The translations under genes were made by a program, and so were the position numbers. A DNA stretch of 34,320 nucleotides from a virus: positions 1 through 34,320 of the IMG/VR virus record IMGVR_UViG_3300032046_000114, one strand, 5' to 3'. The notes beneath the pieces are model-generated. The model made no database searches. It had not been told where the DNA came from and saw only the letters and a list, made by a program, of their open reading frames with translations. Below are positions 7,167-15,990 of the stretch, piece after piece. Positions within the stretch are counted from its first letter, which is position 1. Every line of letters starts with the position of its first letter.

Positions 7167-10100
7167 TAGATGAGCGTCTTCCTAAGCTTCTTGCTTGCTG
7201 CTTCAAAGGCTTTGCCTTCGTCTGAGTTGTTGAGATCGTTGCTCGGGTTACGTCCGCCCATCGCGTTACTTGGAGCGCCAACGTTGTAGACCGGAGCACG
7301 GTTGAACCCAGAGGCATCGATGCCTGGTGCGATGTCGTGGACGACTGCCATGTTCATAGTGATCTTGCACATCTTAGGAGCTCGAGAGCCAGCGATGCCA
7401 GTCTCCCACATGACGTTGCCGCCGTCAAACCAGTCGAAGTCAAGACTCTCAACCATGCACGCGAGGCCACGACCTTTCGACGACTCGTAAGCCATGACCA
7501 TGGCGTTGTTCTTAGACGAGAAGAAATCGCTCAGTTTCGTGGTTGTGGCCGACTTCTCATTCGTCGACATGGGATCTTCGTCAAGGAAGGATTCACTCAC
7601 ACCGTACGTGAACAATGTTCGGTTCGAGAAACTTAGATGCGATCGTGAAACAACGAACTTTGAATCCTTGACACGTGCCGGCAACCCTTCTTTGTCCTTG
7701 TCCACGATCTCGACGGTGTAAGCGTTACTATTTTGCACCTTACTGATCTTCACACCGGTGTACGTTCGAAGGCGAACAGTCACGCGTGCGGCGGGAGGTG
7801 ACAACGATATCCCGAATGCAGCCTTGTCAATCGCTGCGTCGTAGTCCCCTGGTTCAAGCAACCATTCGCTGCCGACTTTGAGTTCTCCGTTTAAGTTGCT
7901 GATCTGCTCCACAACGTTCTTGATCGCAGTGATCTTTTCGTTCACCTTGTCGTCTTTTGCGTGCGTGAACTCCTTCAGCTTGAAAGTGTCATCGCTACCA
8001 AGTCCAAAGATGCGAGCGAGCGAGAACTTGCTGTAGTTGCTTGTCCAAAGATCACCGACGCGGATGCGCATGAGCGGCGAAGCCGTGGGGATCTGTGAGA
8101 ACGGCTGCACGAAATGACTGCCATCTCCATCGTCCAGAAGTGTGCCCTTAGACCACTGTGGGTAGACAAGCGTTGTGAGCTTGTTGATCTTCACCCACAT
8201 CGCGTCGAAGTCATCCTTGTTTGTCGCCGCGACGATGAACTGAACGGAGATCTTCCTGGTCGTGTTCTTGTACATCTTGACCGTGTCGATCCGACCGTAA
8301 CCGTCGATGTTGTCGTAGTTCGCGGCGAAATTCTCGGTTAGGTTGCTTAGAAATGCTTGAAAAGACACGATCTCATTTGTGCGTAGATCGTGGAAGTAGA
8401 AAGGCAAGTACTCAGCGTTGAGAGCATCTTCTGCGGCTTCCACCTGTGCTGTTGAAAGTCTATTTGAGTCAGTATACTCGATATTTGACTTGTTAGACAG
8501 CATCGCAGTTAGAAGTCCAGGTCGACCGCCCATCATCGCTTTTGCAACATTACTTGGCAGAAGTAATGTTGTTGCTGTCGACGCTGCACCCCACGACAAC
8601 GCAAGGCTGTCTGGCTTGCGATTGCGCATCGCATCGAGTCCTTCAAGATTGTCGATCTGCGAAGCGTCTCGGTTCAGCAGCGACACGTCGCCGATCTGAG
8701 CGAACATGTTCATCGCCGCGACCACCTTCGACGACTTGATGACATCGATGAAGGCGATGATGTTCTCCGCGACCGCGATCGGGCTGCCGGTGCCAACATC
8801 CTCTAGCCCGCGCACGAGGTCGACGGCGGATCGCACGATGTTGCGACAGAAGACGACGTAGAAGCCGGGTGACTCGAGCACCTGAGTGAGCGACCCACCG
8901 ATGCTGCCACCGAAGAACACCTTGATGCCCTCACGTACAGCGTCTCCGAACGGGTTCACGGTCTCAAAGAGCCCAAACAACTTGGCCGGCAGCGGGATCG
9001 GAGGGAACGAGATCTTGCGGAAGGCTGGGTTGTAACGTGAGCTGCCAGGGATGAAGCGTCCGATGTCGTCGCGCTTCGTCGAGCTGGAGCTGCTCGCGTT
9101 CGTGATGAGCAGGAAGATCGCGAGGATCGCCTGGAGCGCGATGTTGAGGACGATGGACAGCGCGGCGCCGGCGGCGACCATGCCGAGTGGCAGCAGGCCC
9201 GAGAACTTCTCGAGCACGTTGTTCATCTGGCCGTACGACGAGTTCATCGAGACGACGACGCGTGGGCCGCTCGATCCGTCGGTGATGTTGACCGGGTCGG
9301 TCTCGCCGGCGATGAGCGCCTTGAGCACGGATTCAACCTCTAGGTCACTGGTTGAGACACGGGCCGCGCCTACCTGCGCAAGGCCGGGGAGCAGCGACGA
9401 CGCTTTAGCGCCGGAGCCGTCAGGCCCGTCTTGGCCGTAGCCTTCACGAGCGATGGAGTTGAGCTCCTTGGTGGCCCTGAGTGTGAGCATCGGGCCGACG
9501 TTTGCCAACTGCCCGTCAGACATGTCTGTGCCGACCTTGGCGTACTTCTTGTAGCTGCCAAGGCCCTCGGGTGGGTGGTCAGGGTTGAACTTCTTGTCGT
9601 GCCCGTCGATGGACGACATCAGGCGATTCGAGTTGAAGCGGTTGTTGGAGAGGATCGGCGAGACGTACTGCGAGAGCACCTTCTCGTTGACGTTCACGTC
9701 CTTGTCAGCGAGCAGTTGGTGACCGTCCACCTCTCCGCTCTTCGACTTACCCTTCTTGACGAAGGAGGAGTCACCGGTGTACGTCTGCATCAGGTCGCTA
9801 GGAGGAACGTCAAACTCGACAGGCTCAACGTCATCGACGTGACCCGCGACCATGTTGCCCATCCTCGTGAAAGGCTGCGCGAACTGCCCGTCCGCGTTCG
9901 TGATCGTGGACAGCGGCGGGGTCGTGCCGTCGTTGCCCACTACAGAGATAACGCTTGCCTGTCCACCGACCGGGTAGGCGTTCGCGTTGGAGTGGTTGCC
10001 CTCGACGCCATGCGTCAGATCCTTGACGTACTTGACGACCGTGTCCTTTGTGGCTGTGCTGACGTCGTCTCTCTCGGTCTCGATCGGACGTTGGCGATCC

Positions 10101-10177
10101 TGCGGCACGCCGTTGACGTACACGACGCCGACGTCGTACGAGAGCGGTTGACCGAATATGTTGACGCGACGAGCCAT
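7166..10177 (-). CDS. Large tail/baseplate protein with internal hydrophobic segment
   Basis: 1003 residues. The N-terminal third is polar and low in clear domains. A strongly hydrophobic stretch lies at about 328-359 (LLPLGMVAAGAALSIVLNIA...), followed by a Ser run and more hydrophobic helices to about 490. A globular C-terminal half follows, including FYFHDLRTNEIVSFQAFLSN, then GYGRIDTVKMYKNTTRKISV and KINKLTTLVYPQWSKG; this reads like a conserved phage baseplate/tail domain. The gene lies between the tape measure and the LysM-like gene, so it is probably a baseplate or tail-tip protein. The hydrophobic part suggests contact with the host membrane during DNA entry, which is inference. Confidence 0.6.
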   Translation of the reverse strand: MARRVNIFGQPLSYDVGVVYVNGVPQDRQRPIETERDDVSTATKDTVVKYVKDLTHGVEGNHSNANAYPVGGQASVISVVGNDGTTPPLSTITNADGQFAQPFTRMGNMVAGHVDDVEPVEFDVPPSDLMQTYTGDSSFVKKGKSKSGEVDGHQLLADKDVNVNEKVLSQYVSPILSNNRFNSNRLMSSIDGHDKKFNPDHPPEGLGSYKKYAKVGTDMSDGQLANVGPMLTLRATKELNSIAREGYGQDGPDGSGAKASSLLPGLAQVGAARVSTSDLEVESVLKALIAGETDPVNITDGSSGPRVVVSMNSSYGQMNNVLEKFSGLLPLGMVAAGAALSIVLNIALQAILAIFLLITNASSSSSTKRDDIGRFIPGSSRYNPAFRKISFPPIPLPAKLFGLFETVNPFGDAVREGIKVFFGGSIGGSLTQVLESPGFYVVFCRNIVRSAVDLVRGLEDVGTGSPIAVAENIIAFIDVIKSSKVVAAMNMFAQIGDVSLLNRDASQIDNLEGLDAMRNRKPDSLALSWGAASTATTLLLPSNVAKAMMGGRPGLLTAMLSNKSNIEYTDSNRLSTAQVEAAEDALNAEYLPFYFHDLRTNEIVSFQAFLSNLTENFAANYDNIDGYGRIDTVKMYKNTTRKISVQFIVAATNKDDFDAMWVKINKLTTLVYPQWSKGTLLDDGDGSHFVQPFSQIPTASPLMRIRVGDLWTSNYSKFSLARIFGLGSDDTFKLKEFTHAKDDKVNEKITAIKNVVEQISNLNGELKVGSEWLLEPGDYDAAIDKAAFGISLSPPAARVTVRLRTYTGVKISKVQNSNAYTVEIVDKDKEGLPARVKDSKFVVSRSHLSFSNRTLFTYGVSESFLDEDPMSTNEKSATTTKLSDFFSSKNNAMVMAYESSKGRGLACMVESLDFDWFDGGNVMWETGIAGSRAPKMCKITMNMAVVHDIAPGIDASGFNRAPVYNVGAPSNAMGGRNPSNDLNNSDEGKAFEAASKKLRKTLI

Positions 10178-10183
10178 CGCTAG

Positions 10184-10420
10184 CTAACTACCGACGCGCA
10201 TCTTTTCGGCAAGGCGAGCGCGTACCAAGGCCATCACTTCGTCGGATTGCTCCAGACCGCTGAGCGTCTCGATGAGCGGGCCGAGGATGGCGGCGACACC
10301 CTGCACGGTGGCCTCCACGCCGACGCGATCCGACTCCGACAGCTCGGCGACGACCTGGCTGTAGGTGTCGTCCTGCTTCACAGCGTCCACGATGCCCTTC
10401 ACACGCGCGTCGTCGCTCAC
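10184..10420 (-). CDS. Small helical protein after the tape measure
   Basis: 78 residues, GTG start. The GTG overlaps the TGA of the tape-measure gene as GTGA, so it is translationally coupled. The sequence is acidic, Ala/Val-rich and predicted helical (DDARVKGIVDAVKQDDTYS at the start, VMALVRARLAEKMRVGS at the end), with no motif I recognise. Position between tape measure and a baseplate-type gene suggests a small tail-assembly factor. An alternative overlapping frame reads as Arg-rich and is a shadow. Confidence 0.65.
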   Translation of the reverse strand: MSDDARVKGIVDAVKQDDTYSQVVAELSESDRVGVEATVQGVAAILGPLIETLSGLEQSDEVMALVRARLAEKMRVGS

Positions 10421-13400
10421 GTGCCACCCTTTGCCGCGTTCACCGCGTTGATGGAGGCTTCATGCTGAGGTGTGAGCGCGGCTGTCTTGTCAAACAGAGC
10501 GTCGAACAGGATCGACTCCTTACGCAGAACGATGGCCTTCTCGACCTCACCGGCGTCCATCGTGATCTTGAGATCAAGCTTCAGCATGATGCCCTTGTTC
10601 TTGATCTCGTAGCTGCCAGTCTTGCCAAGGCCGGAGTTGTTGGCGAAGCGTTGGAGCTTCTCGCCGATCTTCATGGAGGCGTTGTCGCCGGAGCCGATGA
10701 TGGTGTTGAGCTCGTTGATGCTCTTGACGATGCCTTGAGTCGCCGAGATGGCGGTGTTCAACGTGGATGTGGAGAGCTTGGTGTTGAACTCATCGAGCGC
10801 CGCGCCAGCCTTTGGGAGGGACACGTTGAGCTTCGCGATGATGCCACCCTCAACGAACTTGGTGAGCCCACCGATGTTCTCTTCCAATGTTCGTTTCTGC
10901 GACATGAGGCCTTCAATGTCAACCTTGAGTCCTCCGGCGTTGCTTGGCGCTTCCGCCATTTTCTGAGCGGTGATCGTTTTCTTCTGTTCGGCGACCTGTT
11001 CCGCAAATCGCTCGGCTGTTGCTTGAGCCCCAACGATCTCACGGGCTTGTTTCTCAGCAAGCTTTTGGATCTCTACCCCATTGGCTTGCATGTGATTTTC
11101 GATGTCTTGACCCATCTTCGCCATGTTTTCTAACATGAACTTCTTGCGATTAGCCTCATACTCTGGAGCTTTTTTCGCCATACCAGCAGCTGTCTTATCA
11201 AACTGATCTTCAAGACTCTGATGTGACTTATCAATCTGAGCCAGGACCTCAGGAGAAAACTCGAATCCTGCCAACAGAGATTTTGCCCCTTCAGCTGCCG
11301 TCGCTTGACGTTGTGCTAGAAGTTTCTTGTCCAATTCTCCACGGCCTTCGTAATAAGCTTTTTCACGTGCCTGCGCATTTTCCAACGCTGCCTTCGCGGC
11401 TTCAAAGTCAGATGACTTGAAAAATCTATTCAAGGTCTCCCCGCCAACATTGTATTTTCCAGAGAGTTTAGCGTTTTTTTCAAGATCAGCAAGTTTCTGT
11501 GACGCTTTCAACACTTCTTCAGTCACATCACCGGCTGTCTTGGCGCTAATATCCATTGTTTCTTGAGTAATTTTTCCGCCTTTTGATACACGTGCTTGTT
11601 CTTCTCGAAACTTGAGAAATGATTTGGCAGCCTCATCACACTTCTTGGTCATCTCATCCCAAGTCGCCATGCCCGAGTGAAGAATGCCTTCGTACACAGC
11701 CAGACCAACGCCAAGGCCAACAGCCGCGGCCTTGAGACCACCCATGGCTGACTGCATCTTTGTCGCGCCACCGGCCGCGTTGCCCATCTCGCCAGCAGAC
11801 TTCGTCGCGGCCTCGCCAGCCTTGGTCATCTCTTTGGTGGCGGCCGCAGCAGCGTCGCTTGACTTCTTGAACATGCCGACGATGTTGGTGGTGGCGCTGG
11901 CTAACCCGCCGATGTTGCCCATCATCATCTTGCCTAGGTTGAACAGGAAGAAATCCTTCGCTGCCTCACGGATCATGGGGCTCTCTTTGATCATCTCCCA
12001 GACAGCGGTCAACAGCTTCTCAAGCGAGTCCTTCAACTTCTTCATGACAGGCCCGTTCTTGCTGAAACCCTTGTCGAAAGACAGCAAGATCGCCTTGAAC
12101 ATGCCGCCAGCTTCTCCCCCACTTCTCTTCATGCTGTCGATGAAGCCCTGTGGGTTCTTTATGAAGGCCGTGAGTTGGTCGATGTAGATCGGTGCGTTCT
12201 TCGCCACTGCTGACAGAGCTTCGCCCAAACTCTTAGCCAAAAACTGCCCAAACTTCATCATGCCGTTCAGGATCGGCCCCGTCTGAGCCGACGTGAAGAA
12301 GCTCGCGAACGACTGCTTGATCGTGTCGAAACCCTCCTCCAGGTTGCCTTGGAAGATCTTCTTGAACCCACCGACGACGCCGCCAAGACGAGTGTTCATC
12401 GCGTCGAATTGCCCAGTGAACCCGAACAGCAGCTTCTTGATCTTGTCGGCGGAGAACACCGCGGTGAGTGACTTGAAAGATTCTGAGATGCCAGGCGTCA
12501 CCTTCATGAACATCTGACCGACCTCCATGCCAGCCACGTAGAACTGTCGCATGGCGTTCTTCAACGTGAACATGAGGTCGCGGTACTCGCTGGTCATCTT
12601 GAACCCGCGCTCGAAGCCAGCGACGAAGTTCTTCCAGAATCCAGCGATCTGCTCGCCGGAACGCACGACACGCTCGATGTTGTCGGACAGGCCCTTCATG
12701 ACCTTGGCCTGCGTCATCTGCGCGCTCTCGGCTTTGCCGGCCTGCTTCTGCACCTGCTCGTACGTGAGCCCTTGGTTCTTCGTCGAGAAGGCGAGCTGCG
12801 CGGCCTCCTCGGTCAACCCAGTGGTGGACGCGAGCAGCTTCAACTGCTGACGCGTCATGCCTTCGCTCGTCTGCCCTGCCGCCGACATCGCCTTGCGCAT
12901 CTCGTCCATGCGCTTCGCCGGGTTCTGCTCGTTCATCATGGCGAACGCGTCGACGGTCGCGCCGAATGCCTGCGATAGCATGGCGGAACTCTCTGCTGCC
13001 TTGTCAAAGTTGTCGAACTTGTCGATGGTGCCAAGGATGTCCTTCATCGCGATGCCGAGCTTCTGCGTGTACACCGTCGCGGTCGCCATCTCCTTTGGAG
13101 TGAGCGACCCGAAGTTCTTGACGTCCTTCATCATCACGCCGATCGCGCTGGAGATGGTCTTCGATGACAGGCCAAAGGCCTTGCCCATCTGAAGAGCGTA
13201 GTTGCCGACGCTGGTGAGCTGCGTCTGCATGTCGGTGCCAAGCACCGCTGCACGGGTCATGAAGCCCTTCATGTTCTCGGCGCCGATGCCCATGCCCTTG
13301 TCGAAGACCGTGATCGCGCCGCCAGCGGCCGCCATCTCAGACCCGAACTTATGCATCATCGGCCCAGCCTTGCTGGCGATCTCGTGCAGGTACTTGAGCT

Positions 13401-14019
13401 GCTCAGCCGGCGTCTCGAACACCTGCCACACGCTCAGGCCGGACATCGCTTGGAGCTGCGTGTTCACCGTCTTGTAGGCGCCGACGATGTTCTTGGACAC
13501 GTCCTCTTGGAACGAGCCGAAATCTTTGCGGATCGCCTCCAGCGCCTTGCCGAACGACGGGTCGCCGGACATGGCCGCGGCGTCCGCCATGAGGTTGTTG
13601 AAGATGTCCAGCGGGATGGAGAGGATCGCCTTGCCGATCTTGAGCATCGACCCAAGCACTCCAAGTGCCGTGCTTTGGAAGCTGCCCATCACCTTGGCGA
13701 TGCCGCCGAACGTCTTCTGCAGCATGCCAGCGTTGCTGGAGACTGCTTTGGTGCTCTTGCTCATCGCGTCCATCGACTTGGCGCCGATGTCGCCGGTCTC
13801 TGTCGCCTTCGACGCCAACGCCTCGAACGCCTTGTTGGCTTCTCCAAGCTGGTCGTTCAATTGCTCAGCCGATAGATCCTTCATCACAGCCTGCAGCTGC
13901 ATTGCCACCTTCAGCTCCTGCTGCATGGTGTTGAGGATCTGGTTCTCGACGCCTAGCCGGTTCTCAAATAGAGCGTTGAGCTGCTTCTGGACGCCGATGC
14001 TGTCGACTTCGCGTGCCAC
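10417..14019 (-). CDS. Tail tape measure protein
   Basis: 1200 residues. It sets tail length and is ejected ahead of DNA. It is rich in helix, Ala, Lys and Met, with coiled-coil stretches at the N-terminus (about 1-120) and late (about 830-1100), and an Ala/Gly-rich hydrophobic segment in between (KAAAVGLGVGLAVYEGIL, about 785-805). The GTG start at 14019 has GAGGG about 6 nt upstream and lies 8 nt after the previous stop. It sits directly behind the presumed frameshifted chaperone pair, the standard tail-gene order. A stretch coding about residues 800-970 (about 11090-11640) is noticeably more AT-rich than both flanks, which may mark an exchanged segment. Confidence 0.85.
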   Translation of the reverse strand: MAREVDSIGVQKQLNALFENRLGVENQILNTMQQELKVAMQLQAVMKDLSAEQLNDQLGEANKAFEALASKATETGDIGAKSMDAMSKSTKAVSSNAGMLQKTFGGIAKVMGSFQSTALGVLGSMLKIGKAILSIPLDIFNNLMADAAAMSGDPSFGKALEAIRKDFGSFQEDVSKNIVGAYKTVNTQLQAMSGLSVWQVFETPAEQLKYLHEIASKAGPMMHKFGSEMAAAGGAITVFDKGMGIGAENMKGFMTRAAVLGTDMQTQLTSVGNYALQMGKAFGLSSKTISSAIGVMMKDVKNFGSLTPKEMATATVYTQKLGIAMKDILGTIDKFDNFDKAAESSAMLSQAFGATVDAFAMMNEQNPAKRMDEMRKAMSAAGQTSEGMTRQQLKLLASTTGLTEEAAQLAFSTKNQGLTYEQVQKQAGKAESAQMTQAKVMKGLSDNIERVVRSGEQIAGFWKNFVAGFERGFKMTSEYRDLMFTLKNAMRQFYVAGMEVGQMFMKVTPGISESFKSLTAVFSADKIKKLLFGFTGQFDAMNTRLGGVVGGFKKIFQGNLEEGFDTIKQSFASFFTSAQTGPILNGMMKFGQFLAKSLGEALSAVAKNAPIYIDQLTAFIKNPQGFIDSMKRSGGEAGGMFKAILLSFDKGFSKNGPVMKKLKDSLEKLLTAVWEMIKESPMIREAAKDFFLFNLGKMMMGNIGGLASATTNIVGMFKKSSDAAAAATKEMTKAGEAATKSAGEMGNAAGGATKMQSAMGGLKAAAVGLGVGLAVYEGILHSGMATWDEMTKKCDEAAKSFLKFREEQARVSKGGKITQETMDISAKTAGDVTEEVLKASQKLADLEKNAKLSGKYNVGGETLNRFFKSSDFEAAKAALENAQAREKAYYEGRGELDKKLLAQRQATAAEGAKSLLAGFEFSPEVLAQIDKSHQSLEDQFDKTAAGMAKKAPEYEANRKKFMLENMAKMGQDIENHMQANGVEIQKLAEKQAREIVGAQATAERFAEQVAEQKKTITAQKMAEAPSNAGGLKVDIEGLMSQKRTLEENIGGLTKFVEGGIIAKLNVSLPKAGAALDEFNTKLSTSTLNTAISATQGIVKSINELNTIIGSGDNASMKIGEKLQRFANNSGLGKTGSYEIKNKGIMLKLDLKITMDAGEVEKAIVLRKESILFDALFDKTAALTPQHEASINAVNAAKGGT

Positions 14020-14027
14020 CTAGACCC

Positions 14028-14282
14028 TCAGGCCGGCCACTTCACGCCAAACTCACGTTTGAAGCGAGCGGCGGCTGCGCGCTTCACGGTCAACGCCTTC
14101 GAGACAACGTCAAGCTCCTCGCTCTCGCAAAGGATCCTGTCGAACTCGCGTGTGACGTACAAGGCTTCTGAGAACGCCTCCAACTGCTTGACAGTTCCGT
14201 ACACGTCGCAAGGAAGCTTGCCTGTCAGGGCGGCGCTCGCCGCGAAACGTCGGATGATCTTGGCGAGGCAGGTGGGTTCCAT
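14028..14282 (-). CDS. Small protein before the tape measure
   Basis: 84 residues from the ATG at 14282 (MEPTCLAKIIRRFAAS). I prefer this start because AGGA lies 3-4 nt before it and it sits 25 nt after the preceding stop; the longer frame to 14384 overlaps the preceding gene by 77 nt and begins with shadow-like sequence. The protein is basic and helical, and ends with ARFKREFGVKWPA. No family recognised. Its place between the chaperone pair and the tape measure suggests a tail-assembly role. Confidence 0.65.
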   Translation of the reverse strand: MEPTCLAKIIRRFAASAALTGKLPCDVYGTVKQLEAFSEALYVTREFDRILCESEELDVVSKALTVKRAAAARFKREFGVKWPA

Positions 14283-14307
14283 GTGTCCTAAGTAAACGTC
14301 CGTTGAG

Positions 14308-14616
14308 TTAGCGATCCTTGTCGCCGCCGAAAGCCTTCTCCAGCTGCGCGAAGTTGATACGTCGCTGAGGTGTGGATGGTCCAAGTGCCTCGTCAGGGTT
14401 GGATCCAGGCTTCTCGATCTCCTTCTTAAGGCGGTTCAGGTACCACTCCTTGTAAGCGATCGGGAAGTCGTAGTAGTCGCCCCAGTTCCACCCACCATGG
14501 TGCTTCATAAGGAAGAACGGCTCAAGGACGACTAGTTCCTTGTCACCTGGCTGAAGGCCAAAAGAACTCGATCCCGATGGGGATCTGCACCTCCTCGGTG
14601 TACTCGCAGCTGTCAC
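14308..14616 (-). CDS. Downstream frame of tail chaperone (likely frameshift extension)
   Basis: The open frame has 102 codons, but the first 19 or so (MTAASTPRRCRSPSGSSS) look like a shadow of the overlapping gp26-like gene. Real protein character begins near GLQPGDKELVVLEPFFLMKH and continues with a conserved-looking block HGGWNWGDYYDFPIAYKEWY. No ribosome site supports the ATG at 14616. The frame is +1 (or -2) relative to the gp26-like gene, and joins it at the run TTC TTT T near 14566-14560. I think it is made as a C-terminal extension of the gp26-like protein, as for G/GT chaperones before tape-measure genes. Confidence 0.6.
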   Translation of the reverse strand: MTAASTPRRCRSPSGSSSFGLQPGDKELVVLEPFFLMKHHGGWNWGDYYDFPIAYKEWYLNRLKKEIEKPGSNPDEALGPSTPQRRINFAQLEKAFGGDKDR

Positions 14617-15421
14617 ACTCGAAGAGCTGGGTCATGTCGATGCCAGGCTGGATCGTCTTCATCCTGTCGCGCAGTGCAAGCGAGTCACGGCCTGGCATGT
14701 TGTCGACGAAGAACATGAGGTTGGCGCGATCCCTCTTGTCGTTGACGCTGAGGATCGCGCTCTTGATCTGGTCAGAGACGTGGGTGTCGATCGGCGAGGC
14801 CATCAGCTTCTTCTTGCGTGCCTGCGCGGTGACGAGCTCCTCCTCATCTCGACCAGTCAGCATCTTGAAGGTCACGCGTGCCTTGGTGACAGGGAGCGTG
14901 AAATCGAACTCGTTGACACCTTCGGCAACCGGCTCCACCTCAAGCTCCTTGACAGCAAGCTGCGAGAGGTCAAACTCCTTCACCTGCTTCGTCTTGCAGG
15001 ATGGGCACTCCATCTCCGGCTTGTACTTGGAGCCGTAACCCGTAGCGCGGATGCCGATCATGAGCGCGTTACGGTCACCCGAGATGAGCTGCTCGATGTC
15101 GACCGACTTGTCGATGACGCATGACTTGATGAGCTCCGTGATGACGGTGCCCTTCTTGATCAACGCGGTGCTCGTGAGGATGTCCTCCTCACGGGTTGTC
15201 ATCGCCTTGACCTCTAGCTGTGTGCGTCGGTGCAGTCCGCTCTCCATGGAGTACAGGACGCCCTTCGACGGAAGCGTCACGAGCTCGGCAGGGACGACGA
15301 TGCCAAACTCCGCCTTCATCCGTTCAGCGACAGACATCTTTTGGATGCCCTGCGCAACGTTCATGTGAGAGGGCATGCCCTCGCCGAAAACCTGGTTCTT
15401 CTGCTCTCGCTTATCGCTCAA
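14543..15421 (-). CDS. gp26-like baseplate/tail-assembly protein with zinc knuckles
   Basis: 292 residues. Hallmarks of the T4 gp26-type family (T4_baseplate): an early VPAELVTLPSKGVLY block, MTTREEDIL, a CPSCKTK knuckle at about 148-151 and a second CDSC near 275, then VQIPIGIEFFWP at the C-terminus. The two CxxC pairs probably bind one zinc. The TTG at 15421 is a good start because AGAGGA precedes it by 7 nt; a later ATG at about 15376 is possible. The next frame overlaps its last 74 nt and may be reached by frameshifting. The ribosome site lies in a hairpin. It acts in baseplate-hub or tail-tube assembly. Confidence 0.8.
   Translation of the reverse strand: MSDKREQKNQVFGEGMPSHMNVAQGIQKMSVAERMKAEFGIVVPAELVTLPSKGVLYSMESGLHRRTQLEVKAMTTREEDILTSTALIKKGTVITELIKSCVIDKSVDIEQLISGDRNALMIGIRATGYGSKYKPEMECPSCKTKQVKEFDLSQLAVKELEVEPVAEGVNEFDFTLPVTKARVTFKMLTGRDEEELVTAQARKKKLMASPIDTHVSDQIKSAILSVNDKRDRANLMFFVDNMPGRDSLALRDRMKTIQPGIDMTQLFECDSCEYTEEVQIPIGIEFFWPSAR
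14560..14566 (-). other. Candidate +1 frameshift site in tail chaperone gene
   Basis: In the gp26-like frame the codons are GAG TTC TTT TGG. A tRNA-Phe on TTT can move one base forward onto another TTT (TTC TTT T), entering the downstream frame at GGC (14559). The slow or rare TGG codon in the A site would favour this. The zero frame ends only five codons later at TGA. A -2 slip would reach the same frame. Confidence 0.4.
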
Positions 15422-15423
15422 TT

Positions 15424-15446
15424 GGTATTCCTCTGTCAGAGGTACC
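15424..15446 (-). promoter_or_regulatory. Hairpin covering the gp26-like ribosome site
   Basis: An inverted repeat GGTA-TT-CCTCT / AGAGG-TACC directly precedes the TTG start at 15421. On the mRNA it pairs GGUACCUCU with AGAGG..UACC, so the Shine-Dalgarno AGAGGA lies in the 3' arm. It could hold initiation low until opened by a ribosome arriving from upstream. Confidence 0.5.
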
Positions 15447-15461
15447 TTAGCGCGCAGCTTG

Positions 15462-15485
15462 AAAAAGGTGCCCAGAGGTCACACC
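15462..15485 (-). terminator. Weak terminator-like hairpin
   Basis: On the minus strand GGTG...CACC (with an inner CC/GG) is followed by TTTTTC. It lies between the winged-helix gene stop (15497) and the gp26-like start. The stem is short, so partial termination or attenuation is the most that can be claimed. Confidence 0.3.
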
Positions 15486-15496
15486 CAAGAGACAGT

Positions 15497-15763
15497 TTAC
15501 CTGATCAGCATGTACGCGATGGCACGTGGTTCAAGCGCTCGCGCCTTCAACTCTTCAGCGCTGACGTAGCGAAATGTTCCTGCGTCAAGGAACGCTTCCA
15601 TCTGACGTGTGACCTGCTCGAGGCTACACCCAACCTCGATCGCGATCTCACCATGTAAAACTGGCCGTGGGGCAACGCGCTGACACAGAGCACGCAGACG
15701 TTCCTCGAACCTTGGGAGAGGGGAACGTGTGAAGGATGACATGGGTTTACGTAGGCTCATCAC
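15497..15763 (-). CDS. Small winged helix-turn-helix protein
   Basis: 88 residues from the GTG at 15763, which overlaps the preceding TGA as GTGA; an ATG one codon later (15760) is equally possible. The sequence FEERLRALCQRVAPRP, then VLHGEIAIEVGCSLEQVTRQ, then FLDAGTFRYVS fits a winged helix-turn-helix: helix 1, a turn with recognition helix at about 41-58, and a short beta wing. It lies at the end of the array of small paralogues and probably shares their transcript. It may regulate the array or the tail genes; no target site was identified. Confidence 0.65.
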   Translation of the reverse strand: MMSLRKPMSSFTRSPLPRFEERLRALCQRVAPRPVLHGEIAIEVGCSLEQVTRQMEAFLDAGTFRYVSAEELKARALEPRAIAYMLIR

Positions 15764-15990
15764 TTCACGCGTCTGGCCTTCTTGTTCATCAGCGAGTCTT
15801 GAGAGAATTGACCCGTTCTACCCGTGTTTAGATCCAGGTAGTTCCGAAACGGCATGCTGACTAACCTTGACTTTCTTTGGTTAGAACGCGTAGTGACCAC
15901 ATCAACGTGACCGTCCAACAAGAGAAAGATGATCTCATACTTGCCATCACACTTCCATGTGCTGCCTGTCGAAGCGTCGTAAGCCTTCAC
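15760..15990 (-). CDS. GSVW-family small protein (array member 7)
   Basis: 76 residues, GTG start overlapping the previous TGA as GTGA. N-terminus KAYDASTGSTWKCDGKYEII, then FLLLDGHVDVV, then RNYLDLNTGRTGQFSQDSL. It follows the family pattern: T-G-x-x-W at residues 8-12, a hydrophobic strand ending LLDG, and a final [Y/F]xLxxG block. The C-terminus is basic (NKKARRVK). The function is unknown; a small beta-barrel fold is my guess from alternating hydrophobic residues. Confidence 0.75.
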   Translation of the reverse strand: MKAYDASTGSTWKCDGKYEIIFLLLDGHVDVVTTRSNQRKSRLVSMPFRNYLDLNTGRTGQFSQDSLMNKKARRVK

